Positions 6,547-15,429 of a stretch of 52,245 nucleotides of DNA are shown here, one piece after another. The stretch is taken from the IMG/VR virus record IMGVR_UViG_3300030106_004934, positions 1-52,245 of that record; one strand, given 5' to 3'. A program made the position numbers and the translations under genes. The first letter of the stretch is position 1. Each line of letters begins with the position of its first letter. This DNA comes from a virus. The notes beneath the pieces are model-generated. The model saw only the letters and a list, made by a program, of their open reading frames with translations, did no database searches and was not told the origin of the DNA.

Positions 6547-6867
6547 ATGAATAACGATAATATAACATTACAACAATGGTTTGCAGAAGTAGCAGCAGCC
6601 TTAGGCTTGCATAAAGATATTAACCATCCTTCAAACAGAGATTATGATTATATAAATGCTTACTATAAAGGAGTATCTATTCCTAAACCAGGAGAAGAGC
6701 TTCCTTCTGAATTTAAAGGAGATTTAAACAGCACTAGATATATTAATCTTGACGGAGAAGGAGATTACTATGATACTAAAACAAATCAAGTTGTAGGTGT
6801 GCAAGATAAAATGATTCAAGATGTAAGAAGACAAGAAAGGCGAGAGAATTTTTTAGATCAAGAATGA
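6547..6867 (+). CDS. Hypothetical protein between terminase genes (106 aa)
   Basis: AAGGGGACT precedes the ATG. The product is hydrophilic and Asn/Asp/Tyr-rich, with INLDGEGDYYDTKTN near the middle and a basic/acidic C-terminal helix (QDVRRQERRENFLDQE). It overlaps the next gene by 4 nt (ATGA). No recognised domain; position suggests a packaging accessory role, which is inference. Confidence 0.75.
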   Translation: MNNDNITLQQWFAEVAAALGLHKDINHPSNRDYDYINAYYKGVSIPKPGEELPSEFKGDLNSTRYINLDGEGDYYDTKTNQVVGVQDKMIQDVRRQERRENFLDQE

Positions 6868-7151
6868 AAAGTTTTCAATGTTCTAAATGTACAGCCTGTT
6901 GCTATTTACAAGCTGAAATGGGGATTGTTCCAATGGGAAAAAATGGAGCATGTATTTATTTAACAGAAGAAGGTGAGTGCGGAGTATATGAAGATAGACC
7001 ACTGGAATGTAACGTTGGGAGGATGGCTAAAGCCACTAATACTCCTGAAAAAGAATATTATTCAGCAGTTGCGAAATCTTGCAATAAACTTATGGATATA
7101 TATGAGGTAGATAAGGAATATAGATTAGATCCTAAAATATACGATGAGTAA
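6864..7151 (+). CDS. YkgJ-type Cys-cluster protein (95 aa)
   Basis: The N-terminus has FQCSKCTACCYLQAE (CxxCxxCC), followed by CIYLTEEGECGVYEDRP, the characteristic arrangement of the YkgJ / CxxCxxCC family, proposed to chelate zinc or an iron-sulphur cluster. Family members are often larger; this is close to a minimal domain. It overlaps terL by 8 nt and terS's neighbour by 4 nt, so it is translated as part of the packaging cassette. Its role in packaging or in metal homeostasis is not known. Confidence 0.82.
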   Translation: MKSFQCSKCTACCYLQAEMGIVPMGKNGACIYLTEEGECGVYEDRPLECNVGRMAKATNTPEKEYYSAVAKSCNKLMDIYEVDKEYRLDPKIYDE

Positions 7152-8697
7152 TATTAATCTCCATAATGTGTCAAAAGAAGAAGAAGCTTTTATGCTAGCA
7201 AAGAATGATTTAATTGCTTTTGGGAAACTATTTCTTCCTGATGACTTTATGCGTTCTGAATCTCCTTTTTTTCATTATCAAGTTGCAGATGCTTTAAATG
7301 ATTTTAGCTATAGACAGTTAGCTGTAATACTTCCTAGAGGGCATGGAAAAACAGTATTAACTAAATGCAGTATTTTGCATGATTTTTTATTTACTAACGA
7401 ACCTTTATTTTACGGCTGGGTTGCTGCCTCGTCTAAAATATCAGTACCTAATTTAGATTATATAAAATATCACTTGGAATATAACGAAAAAATTTCTTAT
7501 TATTTCGGTAGCTTAAAGGGTAAAAAATGGACAGAAGATGATATCGAGCTTTCAAACGGCTGTAAACTTATTAGTAAGTCTAATCTGTCTGGTATTCGTG
7601 GTGGTGCCAAGTTACATAAGCGTTATGATCTTATTGTACTTGATGACTTTGAAGACGAAAACAATACAGTTACATCAGAGTCAAGAGCAAAGATTTCCAA
7701 CCTCGTTACCGCAGTGGTATTTCCTGCCCTGGAACCGAAAACTGGAAGACTTAGAATAAATGGAACACCTGTTCATTTTGATGCATTTATACAAAAGATT
7801 TTAATGGGCTATGAACAAGCTAAAAAAGAAGACGTAGATTACAGCTGGAAAGTAATTACCTATAAAGCTTTACAAGAAGATGGTACGCCTTTATGGCCTT
7901 CGTGGTTTGGTCATAAGGAAATGGAAAGAAAGAAAAAGTTTTATCAAGATTCTGGAACTCCACAAAAATTCTATCAAGAGTATATGATGGAAGTTCAATC
8001 AGAAGAAGATTCTATTTTTAATAGAGAGCATATACAATACTGGGATGGAAAATTTACAAATGACAGGGAAAGCGGAATTACATATGTTATTCCTAATGGC
8101 GAAGATGCCAAGCCTTGTAATATTTTTGTTGGCGTTGATCCCGCAACTGATTCTGCAAGGCGTAATTCGGATTTCTCTGTTATTATTGCTGTGGCAGTCG
8201 CCCCAGATAATAGTATTTATGTTCTTGATTATATTAGGGACAGGAGTTTGCCAGTATTGGGTGTCCCTGGGACAGATAAAAAAGGGATAGTGGATTATAT
8301 ATTTCAATACGCTAAATTTTATAATCCAACGCTTTTTACAATAGAAGACACGACAATGTCTAAACCTATATTTCAAGCTATTAGAGCTGAAATGAGAAGA
8401 AGGAATCAGTTTATAATTCCATTTAAAGAAGAAAAGCCTGGTAATAGAATGAGTAAAAGAGACAGAATACAAGAAATATTAGCACAAAGATTTTCAGTAG
8501 GTCAAGTGCACATAAAGAAAACACAGTACGATCTACATAGAGAGATAATGACATTTGGCCCTCGTATGGCACATGATGATACAATTGATGCTTTAGCTTA
8601 CGCATGTAAGTACGCACATCCACCGCAAGGCATGAGTAAAAATAAGGGTGGGTGGTATAAGAAAAAAAGGAAGGCAAAAAGCTGGGTTACAGCATAG
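7144..8697 (+). CDS. terL: Terminase large subunit (517 aa)
   Basis: ATPase-nuclease motor that translocates and cuts DNA at the portal. Walker A is LPRGHGKT (residues 63-70) and Walker B is LIVLDDFE (163-170), with a C-motif-like RINGTPV near 204-210. The RNase H-like nuclease carries D332 (GVDPATD), E401/D402 (TIEDTT) and D478-D479 (AHDDTIDAL). All catalytic positions are present and the length is normal. It overlaps the Cys-cluster gene by 8 nt and precedes the portal by four genes. The motif set suits headful or site-specific packaging equally. Confidence 0.95.
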   Translation: MSNINLHNVSKEEEAFMLAKNDLIAFGKLFLPDDFMRSESPFFHYQVADALNDFSYRQLAVILPRGHGKTVLTKCSILHDFLFTNEPLFYGWVAASSKISVPNLDYIKYHLEYNEKISYYFGSLKGKKWTEDDIELSNGCKLISKSNLSGIRGGAKLHKRYDLIVLDDFEDENNTVTSESRAKISNLVTAVVFPALEPKTGRLRINGTPVHFDAFIQKILMGYEQAKKEDVDYSWKVITYKALQEDGTPLWPSWFGHKEMERKKKFYQDSGTPQKFYQEYMMEVQSEEDSIFNREHIQYWDGKFTNDRESGITYVIPNGEDAKPCNIFVGVDPATDSARRNSDFSVIIAVAVAPDNSIYVLDYIRDRSLPVLGVPGTDKKGIVDYIFQYAKFYNPTLFTIEDTTMSKPIFQAIRAEMRRRNQFIIPFKEEKPGNRMSKRDRIQEILAQRFSVGQVHIKKTQYDLHREIMTFGPRMAHDDTIDALAYACKYAHPPQGMSKNKGGWYKKKRKAKSWVTA

Positions 8698-8705
8698 GAG
8701 ATATA

Positions 8706-9359
8706 ATGACGAGTTTTAAGGAACATAGAGAACAATTAGCTGCAGACAAAGCAAAATTTGCAGAAGAAGAAGTAGAGATTCCTGTTAAGCAAAAACAAGA
8801 TTTAAAACGTTTAGAACAACAAGCGCAAAGATGGGAAGATTTCAAAACAAATAAATTAATTAGTCCTGAATCTATGGTTGATGCTATAAATTTTAAATTA
8901 CAACAATCTGTTGATGTTGGACACATAACACCAGAAGAAAAAGATCAGTTAAGACATTATTATGGAATGATAAAAATAGCAGAAAAATATGGTTCAAATA
9001 TAGCCTTTGTTTTAGGGCAATTAAACGAAGAAGCTTGGGGAGGAAATCAGGCAGCATATGATGCAGGCGGAGGTTTAGAAAATACATATCAAAAAAAAAT
9101 AGATAAGTTAAATAATGAAGAAGCTTTAAAAGATTTTGATTCAGGCAATTATAAAGCATTATCAGATAGTACTACTATAGAAGAAATGAGAGAAATAATT
9201 GATAGAACTTTCACTCCTCCTAGTATAGAATTGTCTTTTGATCAGCAAAAAATTTATACTGAAGAAGAAGTATATAAAAAATCAGGTGGTGGTGATCCAG
9301 TAAATAGACAAGTTTTTGATATGCTTGAAAAAGAAAAAGGGATTATGGAGGATGAATAA
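8706..9359 (+). CDS. Hypothetical structural-operon protein, helical (217 aa)
   Basis: TAGGAGATATA precedes the ATG. The N-terminal ~60 residues form a charged coiled coil (KQKQDLKRLEQQAQRWEDFK); the middle has a Gly/Ala-rich segment and the C-terminus is acidic. It shares its last base with the next start. No named family recognised; in comparable phages the gene between terL and portal is often a small virion or packaging accessory protein. Confidence 0.75.
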   Translation: MTSFKEHREQLAADKAKFAEEEVEIPVKQKQDLKRLEQQAQRWEDFKTNKLISPESMVDAINFKLQQSVDVGHITPEEKDQLRHYYGMIKIAEKYGSNIAFVLGQLNEEAWGGNQAAYDAGGGLENTYQKKIDKLNNEEALKDFDSGNYKALSDSTTIEEMREIIDRTFTPPSIELSFDQQKIYTEEEVYKKSGGGDPVNRQVFDMLEKEKGIMEDE

Positions 9360-9754
9360 TGGCTAGTTTTGGAAAAAGTTCAAAAAAAAGACTTGCAACT
9401 TGTCACGAAGACTTACAAAAAGTATTTAACGAAGTAATTAAATATGTAGATTGTTCTGTATTGGAGGGGCATAGAAGTGAAGAAAGGCAAAATAAATTAT
9501 TTGAAGAAGGAAAAACTAAAGTTAAATATCCAAAAGGTCGTCACAATAGTAGTCCTAGTTTGGCTGTTGATGTTACCCCTTATCCTGTTGACTGGGATGA
9601 TCGGGAGCGGCAAACTTTATTCGCTGGGTTTGTGCTTGGCATTGCTAGGTCTATGGACATCCGATTAAGATGGGGTGGAGATTGGGATATGGATTTTGAA
9701 GTTATGGATAATCGTTTTGACGATTTCCCACATTTTGAATTAAGGAGTAAATAA
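9359..9754 (+). CDS. M15-family L-Ala-D-Glu / D-Ala-D-Ala peptidase (131 aa)
   Basis: Peptidoglycan peptidase domain without membrane segment or wall-binding module. The M15 signature is complete: LEGHRSEERQ near residue 35, the zinc ligands H62 and D71 in RHNSSPSLAVD, and D122/H125 in DDFPHFEL. The length fits a stand-alone M15 endolysin. It lies between terL and portal rather than beside the holin candidates at 20-21.7 kb, so it may be the main endolysin or a virion-associated enzyme used in entry. No signal peptide, so it would need a holin for release. Confidence 0.88.
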   Translation: MASFGKSSKKRLATCHEDLQKVFNEVIKYVDCSVLEGHRSEERQNKLFEEGKTKVKYPKGRHNSSPSLAVDVTPYPVDWDDRERQTLFAGFVLGIARSMDIRLRWGGDWDMDFEVMDNRFDDFPHFELRSK

Positions 9755-9882
9755 TGGCTATATATAAAAAAAAGAAAGTATCAAAAGCTAAAGCTACACC
9801 TAAAAAGAGAGTTGTTAAAGCTAGAAAAAAAAGAGTTAAGACTAATGGAAAGGCTGCAAGAATAAAAAGATCGTACAAATAA
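9754..9882 (+). CDS. Tiny highly basic protein (42 aa)
   Basis: TAATG overlap with the M15 stop and AAGGAG upstream. About half of the residues are Lys or Arg (MAIYKKKKVSKAKA... ending KAARIKRSYK), with AKATPKKR-type repeats like histone tails. Too short for a fold; probably binds DNA or RNA, perhaps as a packaged counter-ion or an internal head peptide. Its position immediately before the portal gene supports a virion role, which is inference. Confidence 0.65.
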   Translation: MAIYKKKKVSKAKATPKKRVVKARKKRVKTNGKAARIKRSYK

Positions 9883-9893
9883 AGGAATAAATA

Positions 9894-12194
9894 ATGGCTA
9901 AAAAGAAAGCAGATATTATAAGAAATTTATTTAACTTGTCTAATAATTGGACAAGGCAACAATGGGAAAGTATAAATCAAAAAGGATATGAATTTGCTCA
10001 TGATGAACAATTAACAGATGAAGAGCAAACAGCTTTAGAAGATCAAGGCATGCCTACTTTTACTATTAATAGAATTTTACCAGTTGTTGAAATGTTGAAT
10101 TTTTACGCTACTGCAAATAATCCTAGATGGCAAGCTATAGCAGCAGAAGGAAGTGATTCTGATGTAGCAGCAGTAGCTTCAGATTTATCTGATTATGTTT
10201 GGCACAATTCAAAAGGGCAAACTTTATATGCAAATGCTATAAATGATTGTATTACAAAAAGTATTGGTTATTTATTAATATCAGTAGACAAAGATGCTGA
10301 TAATGGAATGGGAGAAGTTATAGTTCAACAGCCTGAACCTTTTGATGTTTATGTTGATCCTAAATCTAGAGATATGTTATTTAAAGATGCTGCATATATC
10401 ATGGTTAGAAAAGTTTTACCTAAAAATCACTTAATGCAGTTATTTCCAGATTTTAAAAGAAAAATATCTCAAGCAAGCAGTGATGAAAACTATCAAAGAA
10501 CATTTTCTTTAAGAAGAATGGGAGATAGAGATCAGAAACTTTTTACATTTAACGATGCTGCTGATGGAGCTTCTCAAGGAGTTACTCCTGAAGGTGAAAT
10601 GGATAATTTATTAGAATTTTTTGAAGTATATGAAAAAATTAAAGTAAAATATATAAATATGTTTTACAGGATTCCTCCAAATCCTGAAGCAATGAAACAG
10701 TTAAAAAAACAGCTAAATGTAATGGTAAAAGAAATGCAAGCTGAAATAGAAGTAGAATTAATGGAAAAAGAACAGCAAATGCAACAAGCTGTTCAAAACG
10801 GAGGAATGCTTCCAGAGAGATTTGAGCTAGAAATGAAAAGAGCCCAAGATGAAGCAATGCAACAATTAGAAGCTTACTCTAAAGAAGTTATGAGTAAATT
10901 ACAAAATGAAGCTTCAAAAATAGAAAATAATATTATAACTGAAAAAGAATACAAAATCTTTTTAAACGATGAAGAATTTGCTAAAAATATAATTGAAGCT
11001 GTAGAATTTTACAGTAACAGAATAAAGCAAACTTGTGTAGCAGGAGATAAAATATTATATGAAAACATTCTACCTGAAACTGTTAAAGAATATCCTATAG
11101 TACCATTTCATTTTAAATGGACAGGAACTCCTTATCCAATAAGTGCTGTAGCACCATTAATTGGAAAACAAAAAGAAATAAATAAAGCTCATCAAATTAT
11201 GGTTCATAATGCTTCATTGGGAAGTAGTTTAAGATGGATGTATGAAGAAGGCAGTGTTGATCCAGATGTGTGGGAAAAATATGCTTCTAGCCCAGGCGCT
11301 TTATTACCTATTAGGCCAGGAGTTGAACGACCTACACCTGTAATGCCAGCACCATTATCAAATGCATTTTTTCAAATTGTTCAACAAGGAAAAAGTGATA
11401 TGGAGTATTTAGCAGGTATATATAGCTCTATGATGGGAGATTCTGCAGGATCAGCAGAAACATATAGAGGTATGTTAGCTTTAGATGAATATGGAACTAG
11501 AAGAATTAAACAATGGATGTCTAATTGTATTGAACCAGCATTAAGACAATTAGGAGAAGTTATTTTAGAATTTTCTCAAGCAACATATACTGCTAATAAA
11601 AAGTTTAGAATTATACAGCCTAGTGCTATACAAGAAGGCAAAACTCAAGAAATAAATGTTCCTGTTTACAATGATATGGGACAAGCTATAGGAAAATCAA
11701 TGGATATTGCAACATTAAGATTTGATATACGAGTAATTTCGGGTTCAACAATGCCTGTAAATAGATGGGCATATTTAGAAGAATTAAAACAATTAATGCA
11801 ATTAGGTGTAGTAGATGATATAGCTGTATTAGCTGAAACTGATTTAAAGAATAAAGAAAAAATAGTTCAAAGAAAATCTTTATATTCTCAATTACAAGGA
11901 CAGTTAGGCCAATTGCAAGAAGCTATAAAAGATAAAGACGGAACTATAGAAACATTAGAAAGACAATTAGTTCAAGCAGGAATTAAACAAAAAGTAATGC
12001 AAGCTGATGTAGAAATCAACAAACAAAAAGAACAAGTCAAATCTAAACTTGGTAAACAACTCACTCAAACTGAGGGAGAGCAAAAATTATTGAGGGGGAC
12101 AATGGCTAATCATGCTGAACTTACAAGGATGAGAAATGAAGATATGTTAAAAGAAAGAAAAAAAGACTTGCAAAATACAGATAATTCTGAATAA
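9894..12194 (+). CDS. Portal protein, P22-like (766 aa)
   Basis: Dodecameric DNA gateway at one capsid vertex. The N-terminal region (W-R-Q-WE..., then MPTFTINRILPVVEML and EPFDVYVDP) follows the P22-type portal pattern, as do WTGTPYPISAVAPLIGKQKE and AGIYSSMMGDSAGSAETYRG in the stem/crown region. Residues ~265-345 form an inserted coiled coil rich in Gln and Glu, and the last ~130 residues are a long helix like the P22 barrel. Large for a portal but in the P22 class. It is preceded by a tiny basic gene and followed by the scaffold candidate. Confidence 0.9.
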   Translation: MAKKKADIIRNLFNLSNNWTRQQWESINQKGYEFAHDEQLTDEEQTALEDQGMPTFTINRILPVVEMLNFYATANNPRWQAIAAEGSDSDVAAVASDLSDYVWHNSKGQTLYANAINDCITKSIGYLLISVDKDADNGMGEVIVQQPEPFDVYVDPKSRDMLFKDAAYIMVRKVLPKNHLMQLFPDFKRKISQASSDENYQRTFSLRRMGDRDQKLFTFNDAADGASQGVTPEGEMDNLLEFFEVYEKIKVKYINMFYRIPPNPEAMKQLKKQLNVMVKEMQAEIEVELMEKEQQMQQAVQNGGMLPERFELEMKRAQDEAMQQLEAYSKEVMSKLQNEASKIENNIITEKEYKIFLNDEEFAKNIIEAVEFYSNRIKQTCVAGDKILYENILPETVKEYPIVPFHFKWTGTPYPISAVAPLIGKQKEINKAHQIMVHNASLGSSLRWMYEEGSVDPDVWEKYASSPGALLPIRPGVERPTPVMPAPLSNAFFQIVQQGKSDMEYLAGIYSSMMGDSAGSAETYRGMLALDEYGTRRIKQWMSNCIEPALRQLGEVILEFSQATYTANKKFRIIQPSAIQEGKTQEINVPVYNDMGQAIGKSMDIATLRFDIRVISGSTMPVNRWAYLEELKQLMQLGVVDDIAVLAETDLKNKEKIVQRKSLYSQLQGQLGQLQEAIKDKDGTIETLERQLVQAGIKQKVMQADVEINKQKEQVKSKLGKQLTQTEGEQKLLRGTMANHAELTRMRNEDMLKERKKDLQNTDNSE

Positions 12195-12234
12195 ACTACA
12201 ACAATAATTTTATTCACAAAAAGGAGGGAACAAT

Positions 12235-13194
12235 ATGAGTTCTCAAGAAATAAATCAAGGTAACCCTGAAATTGGAATGAAAGAAAGCTCATTGGAAGCA
12301 GCATCTGAATCTTACGGAAGAGGAGAGCATCCTAATTCAAAAGCTAACTTACAACCATTCACTTCAGGCTCTGATGATTTTTTCAATACACTCGATCAAG
12401 AGGTAAATGGAGGAATAAGAGATAGAAGCCCTGAGGTAACCCAGGATCAAAACAGTGGCCCCGAACAGGTAACCCACGCCAATAACGATACTGGCTCCAA
12501 CAAGCAAAAGAAACAATCTGCTAACAGCACAGATTGGGAGAAGCGCTACAAAGATAGTAGTAGGGAAGCTGTTAAGTGGAGAGAGGCATTTACAAAGGTA
12601 GAACCTTTTGTGCCAATTCTTGACGCATTGAAAAGTGATAGTGGACTAGTAAAACATGTTCAAGATTATTTTGAAGGTGGCGGAGCTCCAGCAAAAACTA
12701 TTCAAGACAAAATGGGACTTGATGAAGATTTTGTTTTTGATCAGCAAGAAGCAATGACCGATCCTCAATCAGACAGTGCAAGAGTTATGAATGCACATGT
12801 TGATTCTTTAGTTCAACAAAGAATGTCATCTATGATTGATAACGAAAAAAAGCGTGCTAATCAAATGAAATTAGAAGAGGCCAGAAAAACTCAAGAATCT
12901 GAGTTTATGAAAAAACATAATATGTCTGAAGAAGATTTTGCTAACTTCAAAGCTAAAGCAAAAAATCATAAAATGACATTAGATGATATTAATTATATCG
13001 TAAATAAAGATCAGATGCAATCAAATGTAGCTGCTTCTACTAAACAAGATATGATGAATCAAATGAAAAATGTTAGAAACATGCCTACGTCTGCTTCGGG
13101 AGCCAACAGTCAAAAAGTAGAAAAAAATCAAGACAGGGAAGTCTTTGAAAATATTCTAGGATTTGACGGTGGCGTTGATAATCTGTTTGGATAA
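12235..13194 (+). CDS. Scaffold-like protein (319 aa)
   Basis: AAAGGAGGGAACAAT precedes the ATG. The product is hydrophilic and low-complexity at the N-terminus (Ser, Asn, Gln, Glu), then has a helical region (DWEKRYKDSSREAVKWREAF) and a long charged helix (DNEKKRANQMKLEEARK). It ends in FENILGFDGGVDNLFG. Lack of Cys, the charge pattern and location directly between portal and capsid genes are typical of a scaffolding protein that directs shell assembly and leaves the head. No sequence family is claimed. Confidence 0.75.
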   Translation: MSSQEINQGNPEIGMKESSLEAASESYGRGEHPNSKANLQPFTSGSDDFFNTLDQEVNGGIRDRSPEVTQDQNSGPEQVTHANNDTGSNKQKKQSANSTDWEKRYKDSSREAVKWREAFTKVEPFVPILDALKSDSGLVKHVQDYFEGGGAPAKTIQDKMGLDEDFVFDQQEAMTDPQSDSARVMNAHVDSLVQQRMSSMIDNEKKRANQMKLEEARKTQESEFMKKHNMSEEDFANFKAKAKNHKMTLDDINYIVNKDQMQSNVAASTKQDMMNQMKNVRNMPTSASGANSQKVEKNQDREVFENILGFDGGVDNLFG

Positions 13195-13259
13195 GGCGTA
13201 TAATTATTGAATTTTATGTCTGTCCAAGCTTAATAAAATAAGTTCAAAGGAGAGACAAA

Positions 13260-14843
13260 ATGTCTGATATTTTAAACGTAACTGGAAGTAATTATACTTC
13301 TGGTTCGATTGAAAGAGGCGAATCTTCTACCCAATTAAATACGGGTGCATTACGTAGAAAGTATAATTTCGGCGACTATGTATCTGAATTAGCATTGGCG
13401 CAAGATCCGTTCTTTCGATTCATTAGTATGGTTTCTAAAAAACCAACCGATGATCCTTCTTTCAAATTTACTGAAAAAAGATCGTCATACACTAAAAGGT
13501 ATGCATACCTAGCTGATTATGATACAGGTGCTGCAGCAATTCCAGCAACTGATGTTACACAAGCTACACCTAATCCAGCAGCAGGTGATGTATATTCTTT
13601 TGGTTTTTTTACTGATTATAATAGCAATGGAAATAATTCCAATATTTATGGTCAAACACACACATACCAAGAAGGTGTTGAAGGCACACAGCCTCAATTC
13701 TTTATTCCTGGTCAAATCATAAAGATACCTGTAGGGGCTACAAATACATTGAACAACCTTGCATCAGAGTTGACAGATTACACTCTATGGAAAGTTAATT
13801 CAGTAGATCTTACTACTCAAGGTGTTAATTCTTCATCTAGCGCAACAGTTAATAAAGCTATTGTTAATGCTACATGTTTAAAAGCACCTGCAACAAGTAA
13901 CTTTATGCAAGCAACAACTACAGGTGGTACAGCAGTTGATGGTGCAGCTAACTTAGGTTATGAATCTACACCATCTGGCAAAATGGCTAGTCAAGAAATT
14001 CTTGAAGCTTTTAAATGCTATGTAGTTGGTACTGCATTTGGTGCTGGTACTGGGTATCCTGAAACTTGGGCAGATCAGCCTTACTCTTCAGCTTATGGTC
14101 AAACTCAAATCTTCAAAACATCATGTGTGATGAATAATACTGATAGAGCTACAGTTCTTAAGTATGAAGGTAACGAGTGGGCTAGAATCTGGAAAGAAAA
14201 ACTGATCGAGCATAAGTGGGACATTGAAAGTGCTTTATTATTTGGAAATCAAAGTTCAACATACAACACTACTCAAGGTGCTGTAGACTATATTTCTACA
14301 TATGGTAATGCTTTTTCATTAGATGTTGCTACTAAATCACAAGATTCTTTCTTAGATGATATGTCAGCTTTATTAGATCCTAGATATAATAATGCTGGTT
14401 CAACTGTATTCTTCTGTTCTACAGCAGTATACAATTGGCTACATAAATTATCTGGATACTTTGCTAATAATATCGGTATGGTTGTTCCTGGTGGGACTAC
14501 TAACCCAGCTGCTGATGCTTCAGTAATGGGTAGAGCTGATTTTACAATGGCAGGTAAAAAGAAAGTATTTGGTATTGATGTTACTACTATTTCAACTATA
14601 TACGGTGATATGAACGTTGTTAGAAACGTGCATTTAGACGGTACTGCAGTTAAAATGATGGGTATCAATATGAAATATTGTGCTTATAGACCATTAGTAG
14701 GTAATGGTATTAATAGAGATACAGCGGTCTACGTTGGTGTGCAAACACTTGAAAACTCTGGGGTCGACAGAAGAGTAGATCAAATCTTAACAGAAGCTGG
14801 CATGGAATGGTGTTGTCCTGAGACACACGCCATCTGGTCATAA
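13260..14843 (+). CDS. Major capsid protein candidate (527 aa)
   Basis: AAAGGAGAGACAAA gives one of the strongest ribosome binding sites in the window, as expected for the most abundant protein. The protein is rich in Ala, Gly, Thr and Ser and poor in charge. The N-terminal block (RRKYNFGDYVSELALAQDPF) and a middle block with NEWARIWKEKLIEHKWDIES followed by LLFGNQSS are those of large HK97-fold coats in P22-type podoviruses. The last third contains DVTTISTIYGDMNVVRN, also seen in such coats. Fold assignment is inference from size, composition and position. Confidence 0.82.
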   Translation: MSDILNVTGSNYTSGSIERGESSTQLNTGALRRKYNFGDYVSELALAQDPFFRFISMVSKKPTDDPSFKFTEKRSSYTKRYAYLADYDTGAAAIPATDVTQATPNPAAGDVYSFGFFTDYNSNGNNSNIYGQTHTYQEGVEGTQPQFFIPGQIIKIPVGATNTLNNLASELTDYTLWKVNSVDLTTQGVNSSSSATVNKAIVNATCLKAPATSNFMQATTTGGTAVDGAANLGYESTPSGKMASQEILEAFKCYVVGTAFGAGTGYPETWADQPYSSAYGQTQIFKTSCVMNNTDRATVLKYEGNEWARIWKEKLIEHKWDIESALLFGNQSSTYNTTQGAVDYISTYGNAFSLDVATKSQDSFLDDMSALLDPRYNNAGSTVFFCSTAVYNWLHKLSGYFANNIGMVVPGGTTNPAADASVMGRADFTMAGKKKVFGIDVTTISTIYGDMNVVRNVHLDGTAVKMMGINMKYCAYRPLVGNGINRDTAVYVGVQTLENSGVDRRVDQILTEAGMEWCCPETHAIWS

Positions 14844-14854
14844 GGAGGTATATT

Positions 14855-15358
14855 ATGGGAAATCCAATGTATGGACAAAATAAGTTCGATAATGCTGTTG
14901 ATAATGCAACAGGTGAAATCAAACACGTAAAACCTTCAGCTGATGGAACTGGTGTTGCTGGTGCTGAGACTGTTATTTTAACATCAGCAGATGCAGGTAA
15001 CAGGTATTTTGTAAATGTTTCTGCTAACACTGCTTCATTTAGATTGCCATCTGCATATAGTAATAAAGGCATGGAAGTTCACTTTCACGCTGATATTGCT
15101 AGTGATGCAGAAGATGCAAAAGCTATAATAGTTTTTACTGATTCTACTGCTGAATTTGTTATAGGGACCTGTTTAGATGCAGGCGCTGTACATGATACTT
15201 CAGTAGCTGACGATCAAATAAAACTAGACGGTAGTGGTGGTGCATTAGCAGGTGGAGACAGAGTAAGTCTTGTTTGCGATGGTATTCACTGGTACATAAC
15301 TGAAGCTGTTTCTCTAACTGCTGCGACATGGGTTAGTGGGACAATTTCTAGAAGTTAA
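14855..15358 (+). CDS. Capsid decoration or head accessory protein (167 aa)
   Basis: AAGGAGGTATATT precedes the ATG 11 nt after the capsid gene. It is a beta-rich protein with alternating Ala/Val/Thr (TVILTSADAGNRYFVNVSA), no charged helices and a C-terminal DGIHWYITEAVS strand; such short beta proteins directly behind a capsid gene are frequently decoration or cementing proteins. No named family recognised. Confidence 0.65.
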   Translation: MGNPMYGQNKFDNAVDNATGEIKHVKPSADGTGVAGAETVILTSADAGNRYFVNVSANTASFRLPSAYSNKGMEVHFHADIASDAEDAKAIIVFTDSTAEFVIGTCLDAGAVHDTSVADDQIKLDGSGGALAGGDRVSLVCDGIHWYITEAVSLTAATWVSGTISRS

Positions 15359-15383
15359 AACTGATAGTTAACTAAACTTGCCT

Positions 15384-15407
15384 GGGGAGAGGTGGTTGCT
15401 TCTCCCC
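15384..15407 (+). terminator. Stem-loop between head and tail genes
   Basis: GGGGAGA (15384-15390) pairs with TCTCCCC (15401-15407) around a 10-nt loop. Only two T bases follow, so it is a weak terminator or an attenuator that lowers expression of tail genes relative to the capsid and its decoration protein. It ends 22 nt before the ATG of the adaptor gene. Confidence 0.55.
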
Positions 15408-15429
15408 TTGTAAGCTAAACAGGAGAATA

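Noticed and set aside
7999-8472. 157-residue minus-strand frame inside the large terminase gene
   Set aside because: Antisense to a gene with all catalytic motifs present; poor codon pattern and no initiation site.
14288-14668. 126-residue antisense frame in the capsid gene
   Set aside because: Shadow of the Ala/Thr-rich coding strand.
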